DNA from: Piliocolobus tephrosceles
Taxonomy: Eukaryota > Chordata > Mammalia > Primates > Cercopithecidae
Direction: 5' to 3'
Length of the DNA stretch: 64,000 nt
NCBI RefSeq assembly: GCF_002776525.5
Contig: NC_045437.1
Span: forward strand, 139,350,209 to 139,414,208
Shown here: positions 11,438-24,000 of the stretch, one piece after another
Layout: each line of letters starts with the position of its first letter
Position numbering within the stretch: position 1 is the stretch's first letter
The notes under the pieces: model-generated
Database searches by the model: none
Seen by the model: only the letters and a program-made list of their open reading frames with translations
What the model was told of the DNA's origin: nothing
Made by a program: the position numbers and the translations under genes

Positions 11438-11695
11438 TCCTTTAATCCCAGCACTTTAGGAGGCCAAGGCAGGCTCAGGAATTGAAGACCAGCCTGCAAA
11501 ACCCCATCACTACAAAAACACAAAAATTAGGCATGGTGTCATGCACTTGTAGTCCTGGCTACTTGGGAGGCTGAGGTGGGAGGATCACTTGAGCTTGGGA
11601 GGGGGAGGCTGCAGTGAGCCAAGATCACAACATTGCACTCCAGCCTGGGCAATGGAGTGAGACTCTGTTTCAAAAAAACCACACACACAAGAAAA
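11438..11695 (+). repeat. Alu, old, 5' truncated
   Basis: Runs from 'tttaatcccagcactttagg' to 'gagactctgtttcaaaaaaacc' with a CA-rich tail. The first 35 or so bases of Alu are absent. Confidence 0.9.
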
Positions 11696-11954
11696 ACCCA
11701 TTATCCTTTATACTGATGTTATGTTCTTCCAGCTTTAGGTGGTTGAAATATTCTCTTTTTTAATGGTGATATTTTAAAGGCTTTTAATACAGAGAAATGA
11801 GAATTTGTGCATCTACATCAATCCCTAACATTTATTTAGAAATTTGATTGATGCATGAAGTTCCAGTCTTGAATGGCATAAAGTATGCACAGGAACGGGT
11901 TTTCAACTATTTCAGAGTTCCTACTACACCCTAGTCATAGCAGAGGAACACAGA

Positions 11955-12210
11955 GATAACTCAACTGCAGCTTCAGAGGCACATGCCAAGAGGCCTGGAG
12001 TCCAATCAAAGCTCTGCCTCTAGTACTAACTGGGTCACCTTAGGCAAATGAGGTAACCCCTCTGAGCCTCAGTTCCCTCATCTGTAAAATGGGAGTAATC
12101 ATAGTGCCTACCTCATGTAACACACTGCATCTAGAGCTTGGCACATAGAATAGACTCAATACATGTAAGTCTCTATTATCATTATTATTTAGATGGGGGT
12201 AAGAGGAGTC
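11955..12210 (+). repeat. MIR, nearly complete
   Basis: 'agctctgcctctagtactaac', 'ctgagcctcagttccctcatctgtaaaatggg' and 'attatcattattattta' reproduce the MIR order from core to 3' tail. Confidence 0.8.
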
Positions 12211-13539
12211 ACAGTCATCAGCCATGAGGAGGTACTATGAGGAGGTACCCAGTGGGGCGAGAATAGGGTGATGACTTTTCATCTGGGTAGGGGTTTCATT
12301 TTGTCTCTGAAATCTCCAACTTCTAGTACTAGTGATCATTTCTACTAGATTATACGACCTCAGGCAAATCATTTCCCAGCTCTCTGCCTTGGTTCTCTAA
12401 TCTATTAAAAAGGAAGCAATTATTCCCACTCCACAGAACAGTGGAGTCAAACTTTAGCCAGTATCAGAATCACCTGATGAACTTGGCAAAAATATCACGG
12501 CACAGATTCTATCCTACTTCAACAAATCTGAGTCTCTGTTCTTTATTATCTCTTCAGATGCTTTGATACACACCATGTTTCAAAACTGCCATAAGCCATG
12601 AAAGGAACAAGGCTCTGTGTTTACGCTAAAGGATCATAAGAGATTATTATCATTATTTACATCCCATTTGCTCCACCCTTTTTGAAGATGTCTAGTGGGC
12701 AGGCTGTCTTTTCACCAGTTGCCTGCCCCACCCGAGAAAAGCTGGCCTGCATCTCAGCATTACCGAACACCCCATCCAAGCCCTTGGGGTTCTCATGCCT
12801 TTGGAAGTCATCTACAATCTGGTATCCATCTTCCAAAGGGGAAGCTGGAGTTTGAAGGGGAATAATATCTTTCCAAGGGTTGCCACAGCTTCATGGTTAG
12901 TGCCATAGTGGAACCCAGGCCTCGAATGCCTGGGCCACCCGTGTTAGAAGGACTTATTTTGGACATCCCCACCCTGGGAGAAGACCTCCTGCCTGCTAAC
13001 AGGTGGTGCAATGAGATGGGATCTAGACCCCCACTCTACAAGCTTTTTTTCCACTAATGATGCCTTGGAAGAGCTCTGGCCAAACACTGATATTCCAGCC
13101 ACCCCTTTCCAAAAGGCCTGAAGATAACTCAGAGTTATTCTCACCACCTGGAGAGGAAGGCTAGCTCTAAACATAGCAAGCTCCTGTGGGGTGTGGGGTG
13201 TGGTAGTGAAGAATAACAATCTTATTTACTGACCTTGTTCGAGCAGGAACACAGAGCTGCACCTGCGACCTAAATCTGAGATTACAAATTTAAATAGTGG
13301 AATCTCAGGCTGTAAACAAGCGTGTCACAGGATGCAGCCTGCTACTTTAAAGACCAGCCATACTGCCATGTAATGGTGCCAGACAAGGGAATAGCGCTTC
13401 TCAAATCACAGCAAGTGTTTCAGCTGATTCAGGACAAGAAACTTGCAGGGTGGGGCCAGTATTAAAACAAAGGAGATAGTGCTGTGGTCAAAGCTGCAGG
13501 CTTCAGACAAAAAACAAACAAAAACAAACAACAAACAAC
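12211..13539. other. Upstream single-copy DNA
   Basis: No repeat recognised except a short MIR-like stretch near 12,340-12,420. The G+C is higher than in the region before 11 kb and Alus are absent. No promoter or exon could be defined. Confidence 0.4.
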
Positions 13540-13548
13540 AACAAAATC
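13505..13548 (+). repeat. (AAAC/AAC)n simple repeat
   Basis: A-rich tract of CAAAA, CAAACA and CAACAA units. Part of no recognisable Alu tail. Confidence 0.8.
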
Positions 13549-13650
13549 TGGCTAGCGGGGAGTTCAGATTTACCAAATTCCAGCTGTGATCTCCAGCAAG
13601 TTATTCTTTACCTCTCTGAGCCTCAATTTCCACATCTGTAAGAACAAACT
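13549..13650 (+). repeat. MIR fragment
   Basis: 'ctgtgatctccagcaagttattctttacctctctgagcctcaatttccacatctgtaag' is MIR core. Confidence 0.75.
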
Positions 13651-14429
13651 AACAAAGCTACCCAGAGAAGTAGCCAGGCTTTGTGGAGCTTGACGCTTAT
13701 CCCATGGAGAAGGGGAAAGTCGTGTTAAGGAAGACCTCTTTAAGAAAAAAGCAATACAAAATTGTGCATTCAAAATTGCATACAAGACCTTGGAAAGAGC
13801 CCTATGTAAGGGAGGGGCCTGACAAATCTGTCTTGGATGCTACCAGTTAGCAGTGACATTAGCTAAGCAAAGCTCATGGCATGTAATAAGCCCTTAAGAA
13901 ATGTTAGTTTTGGTTATGAGATGATGGAGGAGAGAGTGGTATGGCTTGAGTCAAAAGTTGTAATTTTGAGGGAGGAGGAAATTTTGGCCCGTTCATCTGC
14001 ACAGAAGCAGAGATAATGACAGAGAGTGGCATACTAGAGAAACGCCCAAGACCATCTTTAGCTGCAGAGTTCTATCCTGGATGTCATGTGTGACCTTGGA
14101 CAAATCTCGCCACCTCCTGGCGCCAGTGTCTTTCCCAGCGAAATGTGGCCGGGAGTCATACAATCTCAGCCTCTTCCCTGTTTCCAGAAGAACACCCTTT
14201 ACTCACTCCATGGAGCCTCACAAAAGCTAAGAATTAATTAGAGATAAGTGAGTGACTGTCCGGTTTTTGTTCCAATTTAAGAATGGGGTGCTCCCAGAAG
14301 GCATGTCTTTCAGCAGGTTGTGGAGCCAGTGAGATATGGAAACCTCTACCCTGAGATGAATAAAAGGAGAGGGATTTGTAGGTGTTTTCTTGGAGGCAGA
14401 AATAGGTTACTGGTTGAAAACCTTGACAA

Positions 14430-14660
14430 ATTGGGCTAGGTTCCAACTCTGTCACTTTCTAGCTGTCTGACCTCGGGCAGTTTCCTTTACTTCAAGAAAC
14501 CTCAGTTTTCTCCTTATTTAATTGATAGGGTTAAATGAGAAAATGTAGATAAAACACTTAGAAGATTGCTTATTCCTTAGTAAAGGTCTTAATAGATATT
14601 CATTATTAAAATTATCAGTATAATAGTTATCATTATGATTATTATTAAGTAATACCAGTA
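14430..14660 (+). repeat. MIR with AT-rich 3' tail
   Basis: 'ctctgtcactttctagctgtctgacctcgggcag' is MIR core, followed by 'attattattaag'-type tail. It ends about 250 bp before the SLC36A2 start codon. Confidence 0.75.
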
Positions 14661-14911
14661 AGAATGGGTGATGCCTTTTCCAAATCCCTCCTTCCTCTCC
14701 TCCTCCTCCCAGGAATCCTCTCCACTGGCTTCTCCAGGCAGGAAGAGGTGCCCTCCAGGGAGGTAGGCGGGGCCTCGTTCCAGCTTGGCCAGAGCCAGGC
14801 CGGGCACACATCACTGTGCTGGGGTGTACATCTACACTAGACACCTTCCTGCTTCTCTCCTTCCAGAGCAGACCTCTTAGTCACCCTGAGCTCCTCATTT
14901 CTTAAGCAGTC
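14660..14911 (+). promoter_or_regulatory. SLC36A2: Probable SLC36A2 promoter / 5' UTR region
   Basis: This is the first repeat-free stretch upstream of the start codon. It is G+C richer than its surroundings and has one GC-box-like ggcggggc at 14,766-14,773. No TATA box is seen at a usual distance, and the transcription start cannot be placed from sequence. A 'ctctccttccag' at about 14,857-14,868 could be an acceptor, so a non-coding first exon further upstream is possible. Confidence 0.35.
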
Positions 14912-15066
14912 ATGTCTGTGACAAAAAGTACTGAGGGAGCCGTTGCTGTCAAACTGGACCTTATGTCGCCTCCTGAAAGTGCCAAGAAGTTGGAGAACAA
15001 GGACTCTACATTCTTGGATGAAAGTCCTTCAGAGTCACCAGGCTTGAAGAAGACCAAGGGCATAAC
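14912..15066 (+). CDS. SLC36A2: SLC36A2 coding exon 1
   Basis: Encodes residues 1-51 plus two bases of codon 52: the hydrophilic, Ser/Lys/Glu-rich cytosolic tail beginning MSVTKSTEGA. The ATG has G at -3 but T at +4. The donor is gtgagt. Relative to the human protein as I remember it, three residues after Gly9 are absent, an in-frame 9-nt difference. Confidence 0.95.
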
Positions 15067-18000
15067 GTGAGTGCTGTTTTCTGCCATCCCTATCTCCGCT
15101 TGCTAGCCTGAAGCTTGCACTGGCAAAAACCCTGAGGTGGGTGTGTCTGACCCTCAACCCACTGTGCAGATGAAAGACCAAGGTTGCAAAAGGTGCAGTC
15201 ATGGGCTGAGTCAAGCTGAGAGATTAAAGGGGCAGAAGTAAAGGCTGTCAGAAAAGCCCTTAGGGATATAGTGATCCAGCCCCCAACAGGTACAGGTGGG
15301 AAAACTGAGGCTCAGTTACCCTGGACCATACACTGAGTCATTGTTAGGATAGGGGCTAGAATTCAGTGCTGACCCTAAAGCCACATTTTTGTTCCTGGCC
15401 AGCGATGTTAATGTTGGGGATAGAGGTAGAATCCCTAACTTCTTGGAGGAGAAGGTGAGTCCTGAGCTTAAAACTATGGTGGCCTCACTGACCACTAAGT
15501 ATTGCCTCCTCCCTGCCTCCTTCCTGCAGTAAGCCTGGCCTCTACTTCAACTGAGAAGCACAGATGACACTAAAAAGCACACTTTGTGGAAGGTTCTAGT
15601 TTTTTCCACTTTCCAGGGGGTGGGGAGTGGGGATTTTTCACTAGGCTTTCAAAACACAAAAAAAGAGGGAAGCCGAGTTACAGGGCTGCAGCTCGCTTTC
15701 CCACACCTGACCCCACCACCCAAGCAGACTTGCTAGTTTACTTAGGAAAAAAAGGTGTGGGGTGTGGTAGTGAAGAGGTTCTGCTGCTTTAAGAAGAAAG
15801 TTTTTGCGCCACTAGCATAGTAGAAAGAGCACTGGACAGAGAATCAGAAGGCCTGAGTTCAAGTGGTGGCTCTGCTCCTTCTCTAAGTCCCAGTTTTCTG
15901 ATATGCGAAACAGGTGGCAGTGTGAACTAAAGGAGGGTGCATGGAAACAAAATCGAAGGATGTGTTTTTTGGGGGTGCACTGCAGGGAGGGACTGTAAGG
16001 GGCAAGCAAAGCCCCTCCCCACAGCCATCCAGCAGGACAATTTAGGGATGGACACAATGACTGGCCCTGCTGCCGGTGCTGTTGCCCCAGGGCTAGTCCT
16101 GGGAGTTGCTAAGTACTAGTGACCCTTAGAGTGAGCTGTCTATAAGTTGGGGCCAGCCACTGCTAAGTAGAGGCATTTCTCAGTCAGAGGCCTTGAGGGA
16201 ACCACCTATCTCTTGTGTCCTGCACTGATACAAGGTTTGGTGGCAATTTCAGCAACTTAAGGATCAAAGGAATAAAGCAAGTGAGAGCTAAAGGGAGACT
16301 TGTGGCTTGGGGAGAAGCCAGAAGCCACATAACAGGCTGGGTAAGCGTGGCAACGATGGGGTTGGCTCACCCGGGCTCGAATTCCCACTTAGCTACTTGC
16401 TAGCTAGAGCAAATGCTAGAACTTCTCTGTGCCCAGCTTCTCCTCTGTCAATGATAGTTCTCTCCTCCTGGGAGATTTGAGCATCAATCCCCCAGACACA
16501 GTGTCTGTAAGCGCTGGCTGCTGTGAATAAGATGACAGTCCAAGGTGACCAAAGAAAGGAGTTAGAGTTGGAACCCACGTCTCCCAACTCCCAGTTTGGT
16601 GCTTTGCATGACTTACCGCGCTGTATTTTCAAGTTGGTTGAGTGGCCCATAGTTAAATTCTGATTTCCTAAGTCCTTTAGTTAGAAATTTCCAAAGTAAC
16701 CCGCTGACCCTTTCCTAGTTGCAAAACAAGCCCATTGCTGGCCTGGCGAGTAGGGTGTAGTGCTCAGTCAGCGATGTGGACACCCACAGGGAGAAAGGCA
16801 CGCGGGGACTCTCCACCCCCTTTCTCCCTCGATTGTTCTCTTTAACCCTTGATTAATCTATGTACAGAGACTCAGGAAGCTAGAGGGTTTAGAGCTTCAA
16901 TATGAAGCTTCCTGAGCCTCTGCCCATAGATTCTTTTAAAATAGCATCTTTTAAAAATAGCATCGCTCCTGACATTTACAGAGGGTCAACAAAGTTGAAC
17001 ACATTGCCCAAGATGACACAGCTAGTTAAGTCGTGGCCTGGAGGTTCAATCTCTGGTTTGTCAAATCCCAGAGACTGGGCTCCTTCCAAAGTACCTCTGT
17101 TGTTTTACAAAGAATAAGTCTCCTAACCAGAAGGCTCTCATGGGAAATTTCCAAAGTTTCTAAAGTTGCACGTGTAAGTCCCATGCTCACCTTGACTTAA
17201 CCTGGTCCAGGTACAAAAACGTGTAGAAATAGGTTGTTTTGTAATTCCACTAATAGAGAGGGTACCTCCCTGAAACATTTTTTTCTCCTCATGGTTTAGA
17301 CCTTGTCCTCTGGGCAAACCTTCACATCTGTCTTAAAGGAAGGGTCTGAGTTTTTGTTTGGGGGAGGGGAGGCGTGCATTCTCCAGCCCTGATACCCTGG
17401 GCTGAGAAAAGAAACCCCTCTGGAGCTCAATGATTATGTCCCGTCAGATCCCATCTGGGGACCCAGTCATTTGACCTGTTTATTCAGAAGTCGTAATGAT
17501 TTCTTCTTTCTGCCTGCCCTTTCCCCTTTTCTCTGAGTTTAAGCCTGTCTCTACTACTAGTTTTATGACATTGAGCTAGTTTCTGCCCCACTCTGAGACT
17601 CCATTTCCTCAGTTATGAAATGGGGTTGTTTCTTTACTTACGCTGTCTATCTCCGGGAGGCAGCTCAGCAGAAGTAGGGGTGAAGAACAGAGACTCTGAA
17701 GCAGGCCTGCATTAAATCTCGGCTCCCCAATATATCGTGGATAAGTCATTAACAAATCTCTGTGCCTCCGTTTCTTCACCTGCAAGATGATAATCGTATC
17801 TTTGTCAGAGCCTGGACAAGAAGATTAAATGAGATAATACTCATTCAAAGCACCTAGCACAGTGTCTCATATAGCAAGTGTTGCAGCATATATTGAGTGT
17901 TAGCTGCTAAAACCAGGACAGTTCTGGGCAAACTGGGATGGTTAGTAACCTTACAGGAGACCCAGATGTGCCAGGCAAGGACACACGGACTGAGAGATGG

Positions 18001-21000
18001 CTAGGAGCCCGCCTATCAGGTGCTGGCATGCTGCGAGGGAATGACTGCTGGATCTTCTCACCTCCACACACCCATACTTCACATCTCCTTCCTCTCCTTT
18101 AGAGTGATCCAGGCCTTGATTCACCTGGTGAAAGGCAACATGGGCACAGGGATCCTGGGACTATCCCTCGCTGTGAAGAACGCGGGCATCCTGGTAAGAG
18201 AGGCGCCATATGTGGGGGCTTTATGGTCAGTTGCAGAAGGGAAGTAAGAGGAGAGGCTCTAGCGGTTTAGCAACCTGTGGTGAGCAGTCTTTCTGGGAGG
18301 CAGCTTGGTGCGGGGTTAGGGTCTAGACATCTAGCCTGGGTTTGAGTTCTGGCTCTGCCACAGACTTTATACCCTTGGTAAGTCATTTGCCTGCTCTGCG
18401 GGCCTTAGTTTCCTCCCCTGCAGAATGCAAGGATTGGACTATGCCCAGTTTTCCAAGTATGCTCTATAGAGGACCAGGTCTCCTTGGGGATGTTTCAGGG
18501 GCCACAAAGTGCACACATGGTCAGGATTCTGTGTCCCCCTACTCCCATCAGTATACCCCATTGTAATTGCTTTATGTGCTTTATTGGAATATTACTTGAG
18601 GTCATATTTGAAAGAATAGCTGTTGCTGCTACAAAAGGGCTTTAAACCCAGTTTGCTAGAGAGTTATTTGAGTCCTGCATGATATCTGCGCTACCAATCC
18701 CAGCTCGCAGTATTCTTCATAAATGCATTCTCTTCTCTCCTCCCTCACCCCTTGCCTCCCCTTCCTCCAGATGGGCCCACTCAGTCTGCTGGTGATGGGC
18801 TTAATCGCCTGCCACTGTATGCACATCCTGGTCAGGTGTGCCCAGCGTTTCTGTAAGAGGTGAGGAAAACAGCCTCCTTGTGTCAATTCCTTTGGTACAT
18901 GGTTCTCAGGGACAGCCCAGAAACATCCTATGCATAATAGAAGTTTACTTCTTAGTTTTCTCCAATAAGGCCAAGAAAGAGAGAAGAGCATTCAGGAGCA
19001 GGGAGCTCAGGTGAGGCTCTTCTGCATGGCTCCTTAGGAGATCTCAGTCAGGCCATTGTGCTTATCTGGTTGGCTCCTCTGGAAACTGGGCACAAACTGT
19101 GCAGAGAATGGTCATGAGGATCCAATGGGATCATGGATATGAAAACTACCATCCCCATGCAAGGTGTGCATTAGATTCTTGCTGTGTAGTCTCCGCCTCA
19201 TTTAACAGGTAAGGAAAACAAGCCACCGAGGAATTACTGCTGAGTGTCAAAGCCTGAGGTCTCTGCCCCTGTGTTCTTTCTGCTCTTTAGCTGTGTCCTT
19301 CCTTGTTCTGTGTCTCCTGACTTTTGACCATGTGATTTTAGGCTAAACTATCTCTTGGAAATTGTCTATGCACTCTCTTCTGCAGGCTTAACAAGCCCTT
19401 TATGGACTATGGAGACACGGTGATGCATGGACTAGAAGCCAGCCCCAGCGCCTGGCTCCAGAACCACGCTCACTGGGGAAGGTAACCTGTTCTTGCTGTG
19501 CCTGCAGTGGGGTAGGACACAGGAGGAGAAAATGCTGCTATCAGGGATGACTTCTTCCCTGGAAAGGTGGTTTGTTTGGCACTTCTGTGTTAGATGTTGT
19601 CCATGGAAGGGATTCATTGGCAACATCCCTGATCCACCCCCACTTCTTGTATATCTCCAGTGACAGTGACAGGGTGCTCATTCCTTTGCTATGCAGCTTT
19701 AATATTATTTACTCTTTTATTAAACCACATTTATCCAGTTATTCCTATGGCCCTGGAAATGCCATGGGGACCAAGAAAACCGAGGCTTTGCCCTCATCGA
19801 ACCCATAGTCCAGTGAGAAAGGCAGATATTAAACAGCCTAGAATAGAGTTCTTTAATAACCGCCTGGATATGTACGATGAAGGAAAGAAGGACTGGTTGC
19901 CACCAGGCAGGTTAAGAGATGTGTGTTGGCTTGGGGGAGAGGAGGGCTTTCTAGGGTGGGACAGGTGAGATGAGTTCTGCAGGAAGGAGTCCTAAAGAAT
20001 GAAGAATCACCTCAGGGAAGGTGGACAGGGGCCTGGAGGGTGGGGCTGGAAGAAGGAAGAGAGGGTGTGAAGGCCCCTGAAGCAAGAAGGTATAGGTGAC
20101 AGATTCAAGGTACAACAAGACCAGGTAGCTTGAGGGCAGAAAGTCAGGGAGGTGGAACTGAAGAAGGAGCCAGGTGCCCAATCAAGTGGTACATTTTAGA
20201 CCCTCTGAAACAAAGACTCTATTTGTTCTTTTCTTAAAAGCAACCACGAAGCCATTGGAGGGTTTTAATCAGGGGAGTCATCATATTTGTATTGTTTAAA
20301 GATCTGTCTGGCTTCTGTGAGGAGAATAGATTATAAGGAAGTAAGAGCAGATTTAGGCAGATTCATGAGGGGGCCATTGACAAGTGTCCAGCCAGGTCAC
20401 AGTGGTGGCCTGGACCAAGTTGGTGGCAGTGGGATGAAGAAAAGTTGACTTGATCAGGAACTGGATCCTGGGATTGGGAGACAAGGAAGAGTCGAGGTTG
20501 ACTCACATTTCTGATGACTTCTATTTTGGACAAGTTGAGTTTGGGGTGCCTGAGAAACATTCAAGTGGAGATGTCTAGTAGGAATGCATGGGTTTAAGCC
20601 TATCTTCATGCACCAATCCAGAATTGAAGTCATCAGCCATGAAGCCAGGGACAGAGAGGTCTCTTAGGGAGAGGTTATATAGTGAGAAGAAAAGGGAGGA
20701 AAAGACCAAGACTTTAAGAACCATTTGTTGAGCTGAACAAAGTCTTCCTCCCTGAAAAATCCCACCTTTTAGCTCTCAGAGTTGACAGAGAACAGGTCAA
20801 CACCCTTTGTCCTTTGGTACTTGGGACTAAATCTACTCCTTTGTCCTTGTTTCAGACCTGTCCCCACCTGCTTGTCTCCTCTTGTTGAGCATCATCTAGA
20901 CTGTCAAAGTCTCTTTTGAACTGTGTTTCCGTAAACTGCTGCAGTACTTATGGTGTGCCCCTGCCTGTGGCAGGTAGTCTGTATGGTATCATGGGCCTGG

Positions 21001-24000
21001 CACCACCCTTTGCTCAAAGCCCATACTCACAAGAGTAATCCACAAATTCAGTCTGTGGGACAGACAAGGAAGACTACTGGATAATGACCAGAATTTTCCC
21101 AATTGTGTGACCCAGGAGGAGACTTGCCTGTCACAGACCCTCAAATCCTTCTACTTGTTGGGCATATAAAGAAGATTTCCCTGCTCCATTTAGGGATCTT
21201 CTTTCATGAATTACTGCCTCTCGTATAACTGGAATTCCTTTAGCATGGGCTCTTCCTCTCAGCATTTAATGTGTTCCTGTGTCTCCAGCAAACCACCATG
21301 GCACATGTATACCTATGTAACAAAAGTGCACGTTCTGCACATGTACCCCAGAATTTAAGATATAATAATAATAATAATAATCATCATCATCATCATCATC
21401 AACCAAGTAAATAAAACTTCCTGGACCTTACCATCGTAGCCACCATCCTATCTTACATTCAATATATGTTATTCAACAAATGTCTACTGTGTGTCAGTAC
21501 CTACGATGTGTCATAAAGTGCTTCAGACAGTGAGTCTACAGTAATGAGCAAATGGGCGCCATCAACACTGGACCACCCTCTGACTTTACTGCCTTACATC
21601 CCATCCACACCTCTTTCACAGGCCACCTGGCTTTGCTGTCCTTATAATTCTGCTGAAGGTCTTTCAAGCAATGTCCTAAAAGACCTTCTTGTTGCTTCTT
21701 CCTTGCCCTAGAGAACCTTTCAGCAGTAATGGGTATAATCGACCATTCTCTTCTTTCAACATTCTCTCCTCACTTGGCTACTATTAAACCTCTTTCCCCC
21801 TAGTTTTCCTCCTACCTTTCTAGCCACTCCTTTGCATTTGTTGTAGGCTTTTTTGTTTCTATTAAATGTTGATGTTCTCCAAGGTTGAACACTGCCTTCT
21901 ACTCTCCTCATTCTGCACACTTTCTAACACTGCTCTGCCTTTGCAAGGCTTTATCCACTACTACAACTCAACAGTTCCAGACCCTAATATCTAGTTGTCC
22001 TGAATGTCTCCTATAGGAACCTCAAGCTCAAAGATTCAGATTCCGAATGTGTCATTTCTTCCCCTTCTCCTAAAATTGTTCTCATCCTCCTCCTTCCCCT
22101 TCTTGTCTTCTTCTTCTTCTCCTTCTCTTTCTCCTTCTCCTTCTTCTCCTTCTTCTTTCTTCTTCCTCTTCTTCCTCTTCCTCTTCTTTCTTAGTTCTTC
22201 TTCCTCCCCCTCCTCCTCTCCTCCTCCCCCCCTCCCCCTCTCCTCCTCCCCTCCTCCTCCTCTCTTCCTCTCCTGCTCCTCTTCCTCTCCTCCTCCTCCT
22301 CTCCTCCTCCTCTCCTCCTCTCTTCCTCTCCTCCTGTCCTCCTCTTCTCTTCCTCTCCTCCTCCTCCTGTCCTCCTCTCCTCCTCCTCTATTTATCCTCT
22401 CCTCATCCTTTCCTCTGCCTCCTCTCCTCCTCTCCACTTCCCCCTTCTCCTCCTCCTCCTTCTTCTTCCTCTTCCTCCTCTTCTTCCTCCTCTATCTCCT
22501 CCTCTTCTTTCTCTCCTTCTCCTTCTTCTTTCTCCCTCTCTCTTCCTCCCCTCAACTCTCTTTCTTCCCTTTCCCAAGGAGCTGTCTGTTAGGTACTGGG
22601 TTTTCTAACAAGGCTAACAAGGCTTTCTGTCTGTCCATAATTTGATAAAATTCCCTTTTCACCATTGCCCTTAACGATATGTCATAAGAATTTTTGTCCA
22701 CTTAACCCATTATTCTATAAACCACAAGAGGAAGGGACTGTATGTTATTTGTCTATATATTCTCAGTGCCCAACATAGTTCTGGCACACGGCAAAACAAA
22801 TTTCAAATGTGAATGGTAGCTAATAAAAACATTGTGCCTGCTGCCCTACATTAATTAGTATCAATGATGAGGAATGCCACCAAGCCAGGTATCGGGGGAG
22901 GCTCATGACCAGAAGAATTTTACCACTTGCTGAGCTGAGAGTGTGAAGGTGGTTAAAAATCATCTTTTAAAGGCCGGGAGCGGTGGCTCACGCCTGTAAT
23001 CCCAGCACTTTGGGAGGCCGAGGTGGGCGGATCACAAGGTCAGGAGATCGAGACCATCCTGACCAACATGGTGAAACCCCGTCTCTACTAAAATTACAAA
23101 AATTAGCCGGGTGTGATGGCAGCACCTGTAGTCCCAGCTACTCGGGAGGCTGAGGCAGGAGAATGGCGGGAACCCGGGAGGCGGAGCTTGCAGTGAGCCG
23201 AGATTGCGCCAATGCACTCTAGCCTGGGTGACAGAGCCAGACTCCGTCTCAAAAAAAAAAAAAAAATCATCTTTTAAAAAGAACTATTGTTGGCCAGGCA
23301 TGGTGGCTCATGCTTGTAATCCCAGCACTTTGGGAGGCCAAGGCGGGCAGATCACCTGAGGTCGGGAGTTTGAGACCAGCCTGACCAACATGGAGAAACC
23401 CCGTCTCTACTAAAAATACAAAATTAGCCAGGCGTGGTGGCACATGCCTGTAATCCCAGCTACTAGGGAGGCTGAGGCAGGAGAACTGCTTGAACCTGGA
23501 AGGTGGAGGTTGCAGTGAGCCGAGATCGTGCCATTGCACTCCAACCTGGGCAACAAGAGCAAAACTCCATCTCAAAAAAAAAAAAAAGAACTATTGTTAC
23601 CTCACTTCTTTGCCCCATTGTTGATTGTGGTGGAAGGACCAAGTGCGCTGGTGCAGGGCCACCAACCCCTGGGGACAGAGGGCAGAATGGCAAGAAACAG
23701 AACTGACAAGTTGACTTATTTTATAACGAGTTTTCTTTTTCCCTCTCTTCTCCCTTCTAGGCATATCGTGAGCTTCTTCCTTATTGTCACCCAACTTGGC
23801 TTCTGCTGTGTGTACATTGTGTTTTTGGCTGATAATTTAAAACAGGTAGAGGCTTCTAGAGAAAACGGGAGGGGAAAAGATGGACAAGGACACACCACTG
23901 CTAGTTGTTTAACAAACTGCTTCATTGGGTCCTCATCAATACAACAAAGGAAGTTAAACTAGGTGTTGTCAAACTTGCCTCCCCTAGTTCACATATCTGC

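Larger units (their letters stand above)
15067..18102 (+). other. SLC36A2 intron 1
   Basis: 3.04 kb, phase 2, with no Alu. It contains MIR fragments at 15,805, 16,340 and 17,680. No other gene or conserved-looking element was recognised. Confidence 0.8.

Noticed and set aside
14857..14868. Acceptor-like ctctccttccag upstream of the SLC36A2 ATG
   Set aside because: Could mark a non-coding upstream exon, but no matching donor-bearing exon could be identified, so it is not listed as a splice site.
22004..22645. 213-codon open frame on the + strand, and 133/61-codon frames on the minus strand
   Set aside because: They are translations of the polypyrimidine tract (only Ser/Pro/Leu/Phe, or Glu/Arg/Gly), with no conserved domain, and lie in an SLC36A2 intron.
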